Shown here piece after piece: positions 7,373 to 16,713 of a stretch of DNA of 64,000 bases. This DNA is from Streptomyces monashensis (lineage in GTDB: Bacteria; Actinomycetota; Actinomycetes; Streptomycetales; Streptomycetaceae). The number at the start of each line of letters is the position of its first letter. The stretch's first letter is position 1. The position numbers and the translations under genes were made by a program. The stretch lies in contig NZ_MLYO01000072.1 of assembly GCF_001866665.1 (NCBI RefSeq), positions 62,001 to 126,000 on the forward strand, read 5' to 3'. The notes under the pieces are model-generated. The model saw only the letters and a program-made list of their open reading frames with translations, was not told the DNA's origin and did no database searches.

Positions 7373-8650
7373 GTGAGCCCTCCGACCGCCCCCGAGCGGC
7401 CCGTCGCCCGCCACGGCTGGGCACAGGCCCTCGGCACGGTGCTGACCGGACTGGCCGTCATGGCACTCGTGGCGGCACTCGGACTGTGGGCGGCCGGTGC
7501 GGCGGATCTGCCGGACGACGCGTTCCCGAGGGTGGTGGTCGCGACCCTGGTGACGGCCGTCGGCGGCAGCGTCGAACTGTCCGGCGACGCGGGGGTGCTG
7601 GCGGAGAGCCATGCCGGGCTGACCGTGATCCCGCTGTCGGTGACGCTCGTCGGCGCCCTGGTGATCGGGGCGGGCTTTCTGCGCCCGCTGCGGCACCGGG
7701 CGGTGGCCTCGGCCGCGGAACTGGCCGGCTGGGCGGCGCGGCTCGCGGTGCTGTGGCTGCTGGCGCTGATCGGGCTGGCCCTCGGTGCCCGGCAGACCTT
7801 CGCGGTCGACGTGGGCAGCGGCACTCTCAGCGATCTGGCCGGCCTGTTCAACGCCGCGCCGAAGGTCGGGTTCACCACGGACGTCCCGCTGACCGTGCTG
7901 TTCGGGCTGCTGTGGCTGGCCGGCGTGCTGCTGCTGGCGGTGCTGGTCGCGCGGGGGGCTCCGCTGCCGGGGCGGCTGCTGCGCTGCCAGGAGTCGGTAC
8001 GCCCGGCGGCGCACGCGGTGGTCGTGCTGCTGCTCGGCTACGTCGTCGTCGGCCTCGTCATCGCGCTGATCACCGCGGCCAGCCGGGGGCACGTCGCCGC
8101 GACCCTTGCGCTGGTCCTGCTCGGCCTGCCCAACCTGGCCTGGCTTGCCCTCACCGTCGGTCTGGGCGCCACCTGGAACGGCCGCGTGGACGGCCCGTTC
8201 GGGCTGCCGGTGCCCCATGTCCTGGACGAGTTGCTGCGCACCCCGGGCGCATCGGAGCTGAATCTGCGTACGCTCACCGCCCACGACGGCCGCTGGTGGT
8301 GGCTGGCGGTCGTGGACGCGGTCCTGCTGCTGGCCGTCGCGTTCCGGATGGCGGTGCGCTCACCTGCCCGGATCCGGCTGTGGCAGCACGCCCTGCACCT
8401 GGCCGTCGCGCTGGCGCTGGCCGTGCTGATGATCTGCCTGACGGGCCGTGTCTCGGCGCACTACGGACTGTCCCTGCTCGGCATCGGCAACCTCGGCGGC
8501 GGGCTGTCCGGCGAGCTGTTCCTCGAGCCGCGGCTCTGGCAGGCGGTGGGCCTGGGCGCCCTGTGGGGCCTGGTGGCCGGGCTGCTGGGCGGGCTGCTGG
8601 CGCTGCCGGTGCGCCGGCGGGGCGAGGTCGGTGAGCCGCCCGCGTCATGA
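7373..8650 (+). CDS. Streptophobe family polytopic membrane protein
   Basis: About 425 aa from GTG 7373. A TTAGCG/TAGCGT -10-like element lies just upstream with no good ribosome binding site, so a leaderless transcript is possible. At least eight hydrophobic helices are visible (for example LTGLAVMALVAALGLWAAG, LAVLWLLALIGLAL, LLWLAGVLLLAVLVA, HLAVALALAVLMICL). Conserved HAHY-like loop segments such as NLAWLAL, GPFGLPVP and YGLSLLGIGNLGGGL match the family NCBI names streptophobe. Function unknown. It converges on the kinase gene, 49 nt away. Confidence 0.82.
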   Translation: MSPPTAPERPVARHGWAQALGTVLTGLAVMALVAALGLWAAGAADLPDDAFPRVVVATLVTAVGGSVELSGDAGVLAESHAGLTVIPLSVTLVGALVIGAGFLRPLRHRAVASAAELAGWAARLAVLWLLALIGLALGARQTFAVDVGSGTLSDLAGLFNAAPKVGFTTDVPLTVLFGLLWLAGVLLLAVLVARGAPLPGRLLRCQESVRPAAHAVVVLLLGYVVVGLVIALITAASRGHVAATLALVLLGLPNLAWLALTVGLGATWNGRVDGPFGLPVPHVLDELLRTPGASELNLRTLTAHDGRWWWLAVVDAVLLLAVAFRMAVRSPARIRLWQHALHLAVALALAVLMICLTGRVSAHYGLSLLGIGNLGGGLSGELFLEPRLWQAVGLGALWGLVAGLLGGLLALPVRRRGEVGEPPAS

Positions 8651-8699
8651 GCCGCTCCGCACGCCCACGTCGTTCACGTCATTCACGTCACCTCTTCGC

Positions 8700-9707
8700 T
8701 CACGTGGGGAACATCGGCTCGGCCCAGCGCGGGGGCCGTGGAGCGTCGGTGACCGTGCGGTCCGGGCCCGAGCGCGACTCCGTCTCGGCGGCCCGGGGGC
8801 CGTCGGCCGCAGGCTGCGCGGCGGTGACCGTGGCGGCCGCGGCGGCCCGCAGTGCGGCGACGAAGTCGAGGCAGGTGTCGTACCGCTCGGCCGGGCTCTT
8901 GGCGAGGGCCCGGGCGAAGACGGCGTCGACCGCCGGGGCGAGGCCGGGGCGGGCCGCGCTCGGCGGGGGTGGTTCGTCGTACTGGTGGGCCCACAGCAGC
9001 GCCATGTCGTCCTCGCGCCGGAAGGGCGGGCGGCCGGCGAGGGTCTCGTAGACGACGCAGGCGAGCCCGTAGACGTCGCAGCGGCCGTCGACGGGGCGGC
9101 CGGAGATCTGTTCGGGCGCGACGTAGTCGAGGGTGCCGACGAACTGGCCGACGCTGGTGAGACCGGTCAGAGACAGGGACTTCTTGGTGAGCCCGAAGTC
9201 GGTGAGGTACACGTGCTCGGGGTGGTCGCGGTCGGTGCCCTCGGCGATCAGGATGTTGCCGGGCTTGACGTCCCGGTGGACCAGGCCGTGTTCGTGGGCG
9301 GCGTCGAGGGCGGAGGCCACCTGTCCGGCGATGCGCACGGCGTCCGGCACCGGCAGCACGCCGTGCGCGTCCAGCAGATGGCGCAGGTCGCTGCCGGAGA
9401 CGTACCGCATGGCGATGTAGAGCACCCCGTCCGTCTCGCCGGCGTCGTAGACGGGCACGATGTGCGGGTGGTCGATCGCGGCGGCCACCTGGGACTCGTG
9501 GGTGAACCGTTTGCGGAAGGTGTCGTTGCGGGCAAGTTCGGGCGCGAGCAGTTTCAGCGCGACCGTGCGGTCCAGGCGCAGGTCGTGGGCGCGGAAGACG
9601 ACGGCCATGCCGCCGCGCCCGATCTCGCTCTCGACCCGGTAGTTCGCCACCGTCCGGCCGATCAGTTCCGCGGGCCGGCCGGAGAACAGGCTGGTCTCGC
9701 GGTCCAT
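8700..9707 (-). CDS. Soluble Ser/Thr protein kinase, PknB family
   Basis: A 335-aa Hanks-type kinase. The Gly loop is GRGGMAVVF (30-38), the ATP lysine K52 in VALKLL, the catalytic loop HRDVKPGN with D146, and the DFG Asp D170. The APE motif is also present. No transmembrane helix or extracellular sensor follows the catalytic domain; the tail is a short disordered TVTAAQPAADGP region. ATG 9707 overlaps the TGA of the upstream SH3-like gene by one nt, so the two are translationally coupled. The FHA-bearing exporter upstream is the obvious candidate substrate or partner (inference). Confidence 0.93.
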   Translation of the reverse strand: MDRETSLFSGRPAELIGRTVANYRVESEIGRGGMAVVFRAHDLRLDRTVALKLLAPELARNDTFRKRFTHESQVAAAIDHPHIVPVYDAGETDGVLYIAMRYVSGSDLRHLLDAHGVLPVPDAVRIAGQVASALDAAHEHGLVHRDVKPGNILIAEGTDRDHPEHVYLTDFGLTKKSLSLTGLTSVGQFVGTLDYVAPEQISGRPVDGRCDVYGLACVVYETLAGRPPFRREDDMALLWAHQYDEPPPPSAARPGLAPAVDAVFARALAKSPAERYDTCLDFVAALRAAAAATVTAAQPAADGPRAAETESRSGPDRTVTDAPRPPRWAEPMFPT

Positions 9708-10258
9708 CAGGGCTCGCCGTCGGGCGTCACCAGCCGGGTCGGGGCGTGCCCGGGCCCGGTGTCGCCGGTGACCGCGCGGTCGGTGGCGTAGGTGGTCAGC
9801 CGGCGGCCGTCGCCGTACATCCAGCGGCTCTCCTCGGGGTCGTAGAGCCAGACGGCCTCGCCGTCGACGACGATCCCGATCCGCAGACCGCGGGTGCGGT
9901 CCGCGAAGTCCTCGCCGGCGAGGGAGCCGGCCGCCAGCTCGTCCACGGCCGAGCGGTAGGCGGCGAGGGCCTCGGCGGCGCGGGCCAGCAGGGGCCGGGG
10001 GTCTGCGGCGCCGGGCGGACCGTCGGCGACGGGCGGGTCCTCGGGTACGGCGACGAGCCCGCGCCCGTCGACCCAGGCGGCCCAGCCGTTGGCGCAGCCG
10101 ATGTGCGCCCAGTCGCCGCGCCGCCCCAGGAGCTGGACCGGCAGCAGGGGGTCGAGGGGCACGGTGGGCCGGGCCGGGTCGGGGGCCTCCCAGGCGGGCA
10201 TGCCGCGCGGCGGGACGACGTGCGTGGGCCGGAATCCGGGACCGGGCGCTCCGCTCAT
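9707..10258 (-). CDS. SH3-like domain protein of unknown function
   Basis: A 183-aa protein from ATG 10258 with GGAAGGAGG upstream. Residues about 30-70 (LLPVQLLGRRGDWAHIG, then CANGWAAWVDGRGLVAV) look like a bacterial SH3-type beta barrel. Residues about 75-115 form a helical segment, and the C-terminal part has WLYDPEESRWMYGDG, an aromatic motif I cannot assign. There is no signal peptide. It lies between the ABC exporter and kinase genes and is coupled to the kinase, so it may be an adaptor in the same signalling unit. Function is not known to me. Confidence 0.72.
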   Translation of the reverse strand: MSGAPGPGFRPTHVVPPRGMPAWEAPDPARPTVPLDPLLPVQLLGRRGDWAHIGCANGWAAWVDGRGLVAVPEDPPVADGPPGAADPRPLLARAAEALAAYRSAVDELAAGSLAGEDFADRTRGLRIGIVVDGEAVWLYDPEESRWMYGDGRRLTTYATDRAVTGDTGPGHAPTRLVTPDGEP

Positions 10259-10330
10259 CGGGCGCCTCCTTCCGCGTGGGGGTCGTGCTGCTTCCGGATG
10301 CGGGGCGTCGTGCCGCACGTCCGCCCGCTG

Positions 10331-12670
10331 CTACTTCCGCATCACGGCCGGCTCCTGCCGGCGCAGCAGCCGGGCGACGGCGAGGCCGCACAGGGCGGAC
10401 AGCACCAGCAGCATGGCCAGGTCGAGCAGCCAGACGCCCGGCGTGTGCCGGAAGAGCGGGTCGGCGGTCAGCTTGCCGGGGACGAGCCGGGACAGCCCGA
10501 CCGTGCCGGCCATGGCGCCGAGCGCCCAGCGGGAGGGCACGAGCCAGGACAGCTGCTCCAGACCGGGCACGCCGTGGAGTGTGAGCAGGGCCCCGCAGAA
10601 GACGACCTGGACGATGGCGAGGAGCACCAGCAGCGGCATCGTCACCTCCTCCTTGCGCACCAGCGCGGAGACGAGCAGGCCGAGCATCATGGCGGTGAAC
10701 GCGAGCAGGGCGACGGCCAGGGTGATCTCGGCGAGCGGCGGCAGCAGTACGCCCCTGCCGCCGGGGGCGTCGAGGTCGACGCCGAGCAGGGCGACCAGGG
10801 TCAGGACGACGGCCTGGGCGACGGTGACCGTGCCGAGGACCACGATCTTGGACAACAGGTACGCCGATCTGGGCAGGCCGACGGCGCGTTCCCGCCGGTA
10901 GACGGGGCGTTCCTTGACGAGTTCGCGCACCGCGTTCGCGGCGCCGGTCAGCACGGCACCGACACACAGGATGAGCAGGGCGTTCATCGCCGTGTCCGGG
11001 GTGAGGCGCCCGCCCGCCAGGGCACGGGCCATGGCGCCCATGACGAACGGCAGGGCGGTCATGACGACGAGGAAGGTGCGGTCGGCGCTCAGCACGGCCG
11101 TGTAGCGGCGGACCAGCGTGCCGAGCTGGGCGCCCCAGCCGCGTGGCCGGGGCGGCGGTGCCGGGCCGGCGGGGGCCGGTCCGGGGTGGTGGGGCTGGGT
11201 GGTGGCCTCGGTGACGTAGTGCCGGTGGAACGGCGATGCGCGGTACTGCCCGGCCCAGTCGCGGTCCGGTTCGCGGTCGAAGGCCTCGAAGGCCTCCGGC
11301 CACTGCTCGTGGCCGAGGAAGGCGAGGGCGTCGTCGGGCAGGCCGTAGTACGCCACTCTGCCGCCGGGGGCGAGGACCAGCAGGCGGTCGCAGCCGCCGA
11401 GGCTGAGCACGCTGTGGGTGACCACGACGACCGTGCGGCCGTCGTCGGCGAGGCCGCGCAGCATGGTCATCACCGAGCGGTCCATGCCGGGGTCGAGTCC
11501 GGAGGTCGGTTCGTCGAGAAAGAGCAGCGAGGGTTTGGTGAGCAGTTCCAGGGCGACGCTGACCCTCTTGCGCTGTCCGCCGGAGAGGCGGTGCACGGGC
11601 TGGTCGGCGCGGTGTTCGAGGCCGAGTTCCCGGATGACCTCGCTCACCCGGGCCTCTCGCTCGGCGGGGGCGGTGTCCTCGGGGAAGCGCAGTTCGGCGG
11701 CGTAGGTGAGGGCCGCGCGCACGGTGAGCTGGGGGTGCAGGATGTCGTCCTGCGGGACCAGACCGATGCGCCCGCGCAGTTCGGCGTAGTCGCGGTAGAG
11801 GTCGCGGCCGTCGTAGAGGACGGTGCCGCGGTCGGCGGGCCGCTGTCCGGTCAGGGCGTTCAGCAGCGTGGACTTGCCGGCGCCGCTCGGTCCGACCACG
11901 GCGAGCAGGCACTTCTCGCCCACCGGGAAGGACACGTGGTCGAGGAGCACCGTGCGCCCGCCGTCGACGGTGACGGTGAGTTCCTGCACGTCGAGGGAGA
12001 CCTCGCCGGTGTCGACGTACTCCTGGAGTTCCGTGCCGACGACGCAGAACGCGGAGTGTCCGACGCCGATGATGTCGCCGGGGCCGACGCGGGCGCAGGT
12101 GACCGGCCGGCCGTTGAGGTACGTGCCGTTGTGGCTGTCCAGGTCGGCGATCTCGTACGTGCCGTCCGGGTGGGCGCGCAGTTCCGCGTGCCGGCGGGAG
12201 ACGGTCAGGTCGTCCACCACGAGGTCGTTGTCGGGGGCCCGGCCGATGCGGACGGTGCGCGGGGGCAGCGGGCGGACGCTGGTGGGGCGGCGGAAGGTGC
12301 CGGTCAGTCGGGGCTGCGATACGGCGGAGGGGCGGTCGGGGGCGGGTTCCGGGGCGTCGGCGGGCACCGCGCGGGGGCCGTCGGCGGGACTGCCGAAGCG
12401 GATCTCGCTGCCGGGGCGGACGGCCCAGTGCTCGATCCTGCGGCCGTCGGCGTAGGTGCCGTTGGTGCTGTGCTGGTCGGCCAGGGTCCAGTGGTCCTGG
12501 TCGCAGCGCAGCACGGCGTGGTGCCACGAGACCCGGGCATCGTCGAAGACGATGTCGCTCAACGGGTCGCGTCCGACGTGGTAGTCGCGCCCCGGGCTCA
12601 TCACCGTGGAGCCCGTGTCGGTCTCCAGGACGAGTTCGGACGCCGTCGGGGCGACCGGCCGCTCCGCCAT
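10331..12670 (-). CDS. ABCG-type exporter with two N-terminal FHA domains (Rv1747-like)
   Basis: A 779-aa half-type transporter. FHA1 is at about 15-95 (GRDP...WHH...NGT) and FHA2 at about 137-215 (GRAPDNDL...SRRHAE...NGT). The ATPase is at about 225-460, with Walker A GPSGAGKST, signature LSGGQRK and Walker B LLFLDEP. Six hydrophobic helices of the ABC2 type run from about 545 to the C-terminus. FHA domains bind phosphothreonine; in Mycobacterium tuberculosis the similar Rv1747 exporter is controlled by the adjacent kinase PknF. The downstream soluble kinase gene suggests the same logic here. Transported substrate is unknown. First gene of the three-gene leftward operon. Confidence 0.92.
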   Translation of the reverse strand: MAERPVAPTASELVLETDTGSTVMSPGRDYHVGRDPLSDIVFDDARVSWHHAVLRCDQDHWTLADQHSTNGTYADGRRIEHWAVRPGSEIRFGSPADGPRAVPADAPEPAPDRPSAVSQPRLTGTFRRPTSVRPLPPRTVRIGRAPDNDLVVDDLTVSRRHAELRAHPDGTYEIADLDSHNGTYLNGRPVTCARVGPGDIIGVGHSAFCVVGTELQEYVDTGEVSLDVQELTVTVDGGRTVLLDHVSFPVGEKCLLAVVGPSGAGKSTLLNALTGQRPADRGTVLYDGRDLYRDYAELRGRIGLVPQDDILHPQLTVRAALTYAAELRFPEDTAPAEREARVSEVIRELGLEHRADQPVHRLSGGQRKRVSVALELLTKPSLLFLDEPTSGLDPGMDRSVMTMLRGLADDGRTVVVVTHSVLSLGGCDRLLVLAPGGRVAYYGLPDDALAFLGHEQWPEAFEAFDREPDRDWAGQYRASPFHRHYVTEATTQPHHPGPAPAGPAPPPRPRGWGAQLGTLVRRYTAVLSADRTFLVVMTALPFVMGAMARALAGGRLTPDTAMNALLILCVGAVLTGAANAVRELVKERPVYRRERAVGLPRSAYLLSKIVVLGTVTVAQAVVLTLVALLGVDLDAPGGRGVLLPPLAEITLAVALLAFTAMMLGLLVSALVRKEEVTMPLLVLLAIVQVVFCGALLTLHGVPGLEQLSWLVPSRWALGAMAGTVGLSRLVPGKLTADPLFRHTPGVWLLDLAMLLVLSALCGLAVARLLRRQEPAVMRK

Positions 12671-12749
12671 GGCCAGAATTCTACCGATTCACCCCTCTAT
12701 GAGCCTCCCGGCCCGCTTCGCTTCCCCGCTCAGGGCTCATGGACACGTG

Positions 12750-13160
12750 TCAGGCGACGGGCACGACGAGGGCGGGCAGGGTGCGCTGCATCCGGAGCGC
12801 GTCGACGGACTCGGCGAGCAGCTCGTACTCGGTGGTGTCGTCGCTGGCGGCGATCCGCACCAGCCGGCCGCCCGCCAGTTCGTCGGCCACCTGCTCCTGC
12901 CGGACGTCGTCGGCGCACCAGGCGCGCAGCAGCGTGGGCACGTCGGCGACCGTCTCGGCGACGGGCACCAGCGCGCCCACGGGGAAGGAGGAGTGCTCGG
13001 GGCTCGGGTCGAGCCGCTCGGCGATCCACGACGCCCGGTCGCGTAACCACCACAGGGCGAGGGCCAGTGTCGGCGCGCGATAGGTGCCGAGCGGTACGCC
13101 GACGCGCCGGCCGTCGCACATGCCGTACGCCGTGACATGGCACAGGAATTCGTCGTGCAC
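12750..13160 (-). CDS. Conserved hypothetical protein, about 136 aa
   Basis: Chosen over the overlapping frame 12737-13138, which has Ser/Arg/Pro-rich shadow composition. The protein starts MHDEFLCHVTAYGMCDGRR and has ALALWWLRDRASWIAERLDP, then a mixed alpha/beta part ending LRMQRTLPALVVPVA. There is no signal peptide, membrane helix or recognised motif. It is 79 nt downstream of the FHA exporter start on the same strand and so lies upstream in transcription; a promoter-like GTGACA-N16-GATACT lies at 13250-13277. Function unknown. Confidence 0.6.
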   Translation of the reverse strand: MHDEFLCHVTAYGMCDGRRVGVPLGTYRAPTLALALWWLRDRASWIAERLDPSPEHSSFPVGALVPVAETVADVPTLLRAWCADDVRQEQVADELAGGRLVRIAASDDTTEYELLAESVDALRMQRTLPALVVPVA

Positions 13161-13249
13161 GTCTCACTCCCCCGTCGCCTCGCTGGTGTGCCGGCCGAAG
13201 CCCCGCCTTCCCGTGCGGCTCCTGTGCGGTGAAGTGCTCCTGACGTTCG

Positions 13250-13277
13250 AGTATCGCCTCTCCCGAAACACTGTCAC
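13250..13277 (-). promoter_or_regulatory. Possible promoter in the 315-bp gap 13161-13475
   Basis: On the minus strand GTGACA, a 16-nt spacer and GATACT form a plausible housekeeping promoter for the hypothetical gene starting at 13160. The rest of the divergent gap between that gene and the SnoaL-like gene shows nothing else I can assign. Confidence 0.35.
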
Positions 13278-13475
13278 CATGTCTTTCCAGCCAGCCTGTT
13301 GGCATATTCGCCGCCCGTTCTGGCCGGAATGCACCGAGGTGCGCACGGCCCCGGCATGACCGGAGAGGTAATCGACCCGCCCCGGCGCCCTCCGGCATGG
13401 TGGTCCCACCGGATCGGCGAAACCCGGGATCCGGACCCGACCAGCACTGACGACCTCGATGGAGGCTGATTCACC

Positions 13476-13856
13476 ATGTCCGTGAACACCGACCGTTACG
13501 AGACCGCGGCCGCCCGTTACTTCGAGGCCTGGAACGCCATCGAGCCGGAGGCGCTGAAGAAGGCGGTCGCCGCCGCGTGGACCACGGACGGCGGTTACAC
13601 CGACCCGCTCGCCGACGTCCGCGGCCACGAGGGCGTCGCGGCCGTGATCACCGCCGCCCACGAGCAGTTCCCGGGGTTCGTCTTCCGCCCGCTCGGCACG
13701 GTGGACGGCCACCACGACACCGCGCGCTTCGGCTGGGAGCTGGTGGGCGAGGACGGTTCGGCGCCGGTCGCCGGGTTCGACGTGGTCACCCTGGACGAGG
13801 AGGGCCGCATCCGGCAGGTGCTGGGCTTCCTGGACCGGGTGCCGCAGGGCGCCTGA
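13476..13856 (+). CDS. SnoaL-like / NTF2-fold protein
   Basis: A 126-aa protein with GATGGAGG upstream of ATG 13476. The pattern YFEAWNAIEPEALKKAVA, then YTDPLADVRG, then TAHEQFPGFVF-like and VDGHHDTARFGWELV segments is the SnoaL-like fold, ending in a GFDVVTLDEEGRIRQV strand. Members act as small isomerases, hydrolases or ligand-binding proteins; no catalytic assignment is possible here. A hairpin at 13859-13884 follows the stop codon. Confidence 0.85.
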   Translation: MSVNTDRYETAAARYFEAWNAIEPEALKKAVAAAWTTDGGYTDPLADVRGHEGVAAVITAAHEQFPGFVFRPLGTVDGHHDTARFGWELVGEDGSAPVAGFDVVTLDEEGRIRQVLGFLDRVPQGA

Positions 13857-13922
13857 CGCCTCGCGGCCGACGGCCTGCGCGAGGGGCTGTCCCTTCGGGC
13901 TGCTTCCCCCACACTGAGTGGC

Positions 13923-14384
13923 ATGCATCTGCGCATCGAAGGCCACACCCTGCCCGGCCGCGCCTGCGGGCCCGGGCCGGACTTCCCGGGGGTCAGCGGG
14001 ATCGAGGTGGCGGTCCAGCGCAAGGACCGGCCGGCCGAGCTGCTCGATCCGCAGCCCGGCGACGCCCCGACGGTGACGTGGACGCTTCCGTGCACGTTCG
14101 CCGCGGACGGCGGGCTGCGCGGCCCGTACGTGCACAACCGGCTCGGCGGACGCTTCGTCTACCTCTCCTGGGTCGGCAGGCAGCCGCAGGAGGAGGCGTC
14201 CCGGATGTTCCGGCGCGCCAAGCTGATGCTCGCGGACGTTCCGCCCGAGGTGCTCGCCGAGGCGCGGCGGCGCGGCACGCTGGTGGGCCGGCTCGCCCTC
14301 ACCGACGCCAAGGGCCGTCCGCTGTGCGGGCGGGTGGCGCCCCCGGCGGTCGTGTGGAGCGCGGGCGAGCCGGCACACACGTGA
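13923..14384 (+). CDS. DUF5990 family protein
   Basis: A 153-aa protein beginning MHLRIEGHTLPGRACGP. The segments VAVQRKDRPAELLDPQPGD, RFVYLSWVG and FRRAKLMLADVP followed by ALTDAKGRPLC are characteristic of DUF5990, common in actinomycetes and of unknown function. There is no clear Shine-Dalgarno sequence before ATG 13923, so the message may be leaderless. The inverted-repeat element starts 30 bp after its stop. Confidence 0.82.
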   Translation: MHLRIEGHTLPGRACGPGPDFPGVSGIEVAVQRKDRPAELLDPQPGDAPTVTWTLPCTFAADGGLRGPYVHNRLGGRFVYLSWVGRQPQEEASRMFRRAKLMLADVPPEVLAEARRRGTLVGRLALTDAKGRPLCGRVAPPAVVWSAGEPAHT

Positions 14385-14413
14385 GCTTCCGTCCCGCTGC
14401 CCCGCGGCGGGGC

Positions 14414-14628
14414 TAGGGCCTGTCGTCACATTCCCGTCGTCGCCCGAAGGGCGGCCTCGCGGCGTCCGGTGCGTGCTCTGGGGTCCCCCCGGCCGAAGGC
14501 TGGGGGGAGTGCCGGGCGGAAGTCCTCGTACCGGACGTACTCGGGCTTTCGCCCGGTGCGGCGAGTGGGGGTGCCCCCTCTGGGGGAGTGCAGGCGTCGT
14601 GGGGCAGACGGGAATGTGACGACAGGCC

Positions 14629-14631
<3 letters not shown>
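14414..14631. mobile_element. MITE-like element with perfect 25-bp terminal inverted repeats
   Basis: The ends 14414-14438 (TAGGGCCTGTCGTCACATTC...) and 14607-14631 are perfect 25-bp inverted repeats flanking about 170 bp that encode no transposase. Both ends finish in TA, as if bounded by a TA target duplication. The interior (14459-14600) contains GC hairpins and is nearly identical to 34984-35133. The right end supplies the TAG stop of the aldo/keto reductase gene. The GGGCCTGTC-type terminus resembles ends of IS5-family elements, so it may be mobilised in trans (inference). Confidence 0.7.
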
Positions 14632-15621
<990 letters not shown>

Positions 15622-15732
15622 CGCGACTCCAGAGGGGTGGGCACAGGGTCTGCCAGGGCCACTCTCGCGCGCACCGCACGCAGCGGTCCAACAGGAGAAT
15701 CCGATGGAATTGTGCGGCTAGGCTTCTCAATC

Positions 15733-16659
15733 ATGGAACTGCGCCATCTCCAGCACTTCGTCGCGGTCGCCGAGGACCAGCACTTCACCCGGGCCGCCGA
15801 GCGCCTGATGGTGTCGCAGTCGGGGCTGTCCGCCTCGATCCGGGCGCTGGAGCGGGAGCTGCGGGCGCCGCTGTTCGTGCGGACCACGCGCCGGGTGACG
15901 CTCACCGAGGCGGGCCGGGCGCTGCTGGCGGAGGCCGAGCGGATCCTGGCGCAGGTGCGCTCGGCGCACGAGGCGGTGGCGGCGGTGCAGGGCGTGCTGC
16001 GCGGCACACTGGCGCTCGGCACCGAGCAGTGCATCGCCGGGGTGCACGTGGCACGGCTGCTGGCGGGCTTCCGGGGACGGCATCCGGACGTGGAGATCCG
16101 GCTGCGGCAGGCGGGCTCGGGCGCGCTGGCCGAGGAGGTCGCGGCCGGGCGGCTGGACCTGGCCTTCGCCTACCGCACGCAGGCGGACTCCGATCAGCTG
16201 CGCTCGGTGGCGCTGACGGGCGAGCCGATGACCGTGCTGTGCCATCCGGGCCACCGGCTGGCGTCGACGGGCGCGGCGCTCACGCCGGAGGACCTGGCCG
16301 GGGAGGTCTTCGTCGACTTCCATCCGGACTGGGGCCCGCGCCGTACGACCGACGCCGCGTTCGCCGCCGCGGGCGTACGGCGCACGGTCGCGCTGGAGGT
16401 CAACGACGTGCACAGCCTGCTGGACCTGGTGGACGAGAACCTGGGGATCGCGGTCGTGCCCCGGCACTTCCGGCACAAGCGGCCCGCGCTCACGGCGCTC
16501 CCGCTGAAGGGCGCGGACGAAGCGGCGTACGAGACGGTCGCCCTGCTGCCGCCGGACCGCGCCACCAGCCCCGCCGCCCGCGCGCTGGTCGCTCTCCTCG
16601 AAACGGGAGGCGGGACAGGGGGGTTCGCACCACCCCGGGAGGGGTCCCGGGCCTCCTGA
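15733..16659 (+). CDS. LysR family transcriptional regulator
   Basis: A 308-aa protein from ATG 15733. The winged HTH is at 1-60 (LRHLQHFVAVAEDQHFTRAA, SQSGLSASIRALERELRAPLF), followed by a type 2 periplasmic-binding-like effector domain. A TAGGCT -10-like hexamer lies at 15719-15724, close enough for a nearly leaderless transcript. It is divergent from the aldo/keto reductase across 111 bp, the usual arrangement for LysR and its target. Effector unknown. Confidence 0.92.
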   Translation: MELRHLQHFVAVAEDQHFTRAAERLMVSQSGLSASIRALERELRAPLFVRTTRRVTLTEAGRALLAEAERILAQVRSAHEAVAAVQGVLRGTLALGTEQCIAGVHVARLLAGFRGRHPDVEIRLRQAGSGALAEEVAAGRLDLAFAYRTQADSDQLRSVALTGEPMTVLCHPGHRLASTGAALTPEDLAGEVFVDFHPDWGPRRTTDAAFAAAGVRRTVALEVNDVHSLLDLVDENLGIAVVPRHFRHKRPALTALPLKGADEAAYETVALLPPDRATSPAARALVALLETGGGTGGFAPPREGSRAS

Positions 16660-16713
16660 TCCGGGCGGCCCGCCGCAGCGCGGCTCGGCGGGGCTCGCGG
16701 CGGGGGCGCGCTC

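Noticed and set aside
8668..8697. Repeated TTCACGTCA units between convergent genes, PHO-box-like
   Set aside because: The units are 9 nt rather than 11 nt apart and lie between two gene ends where no promoter is expected.
9708..12527. Very long open frame continuing upstream of the kinase
   Set aside because: It is the antisense-free shadow of the FHA exporter and SH3-like genes in another frame; the kinase starts at ATG 9707 with a coupling overlap.
12737..13138. Alternative leftward frame overlapping the 136-aa hypothetical gene
   Set aside because: Ser/Arg/Pro/Thr-rich composition typical of an off-frame; the 12750-13160 frame has normal composition and GC3.
15703..15720. Five-codon frame after AGGAG just before the LysR gene
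   Set aside because: Reads MELCG then stop and resembles the LysR start by chance; too short and it overlaps the likely -10 element.
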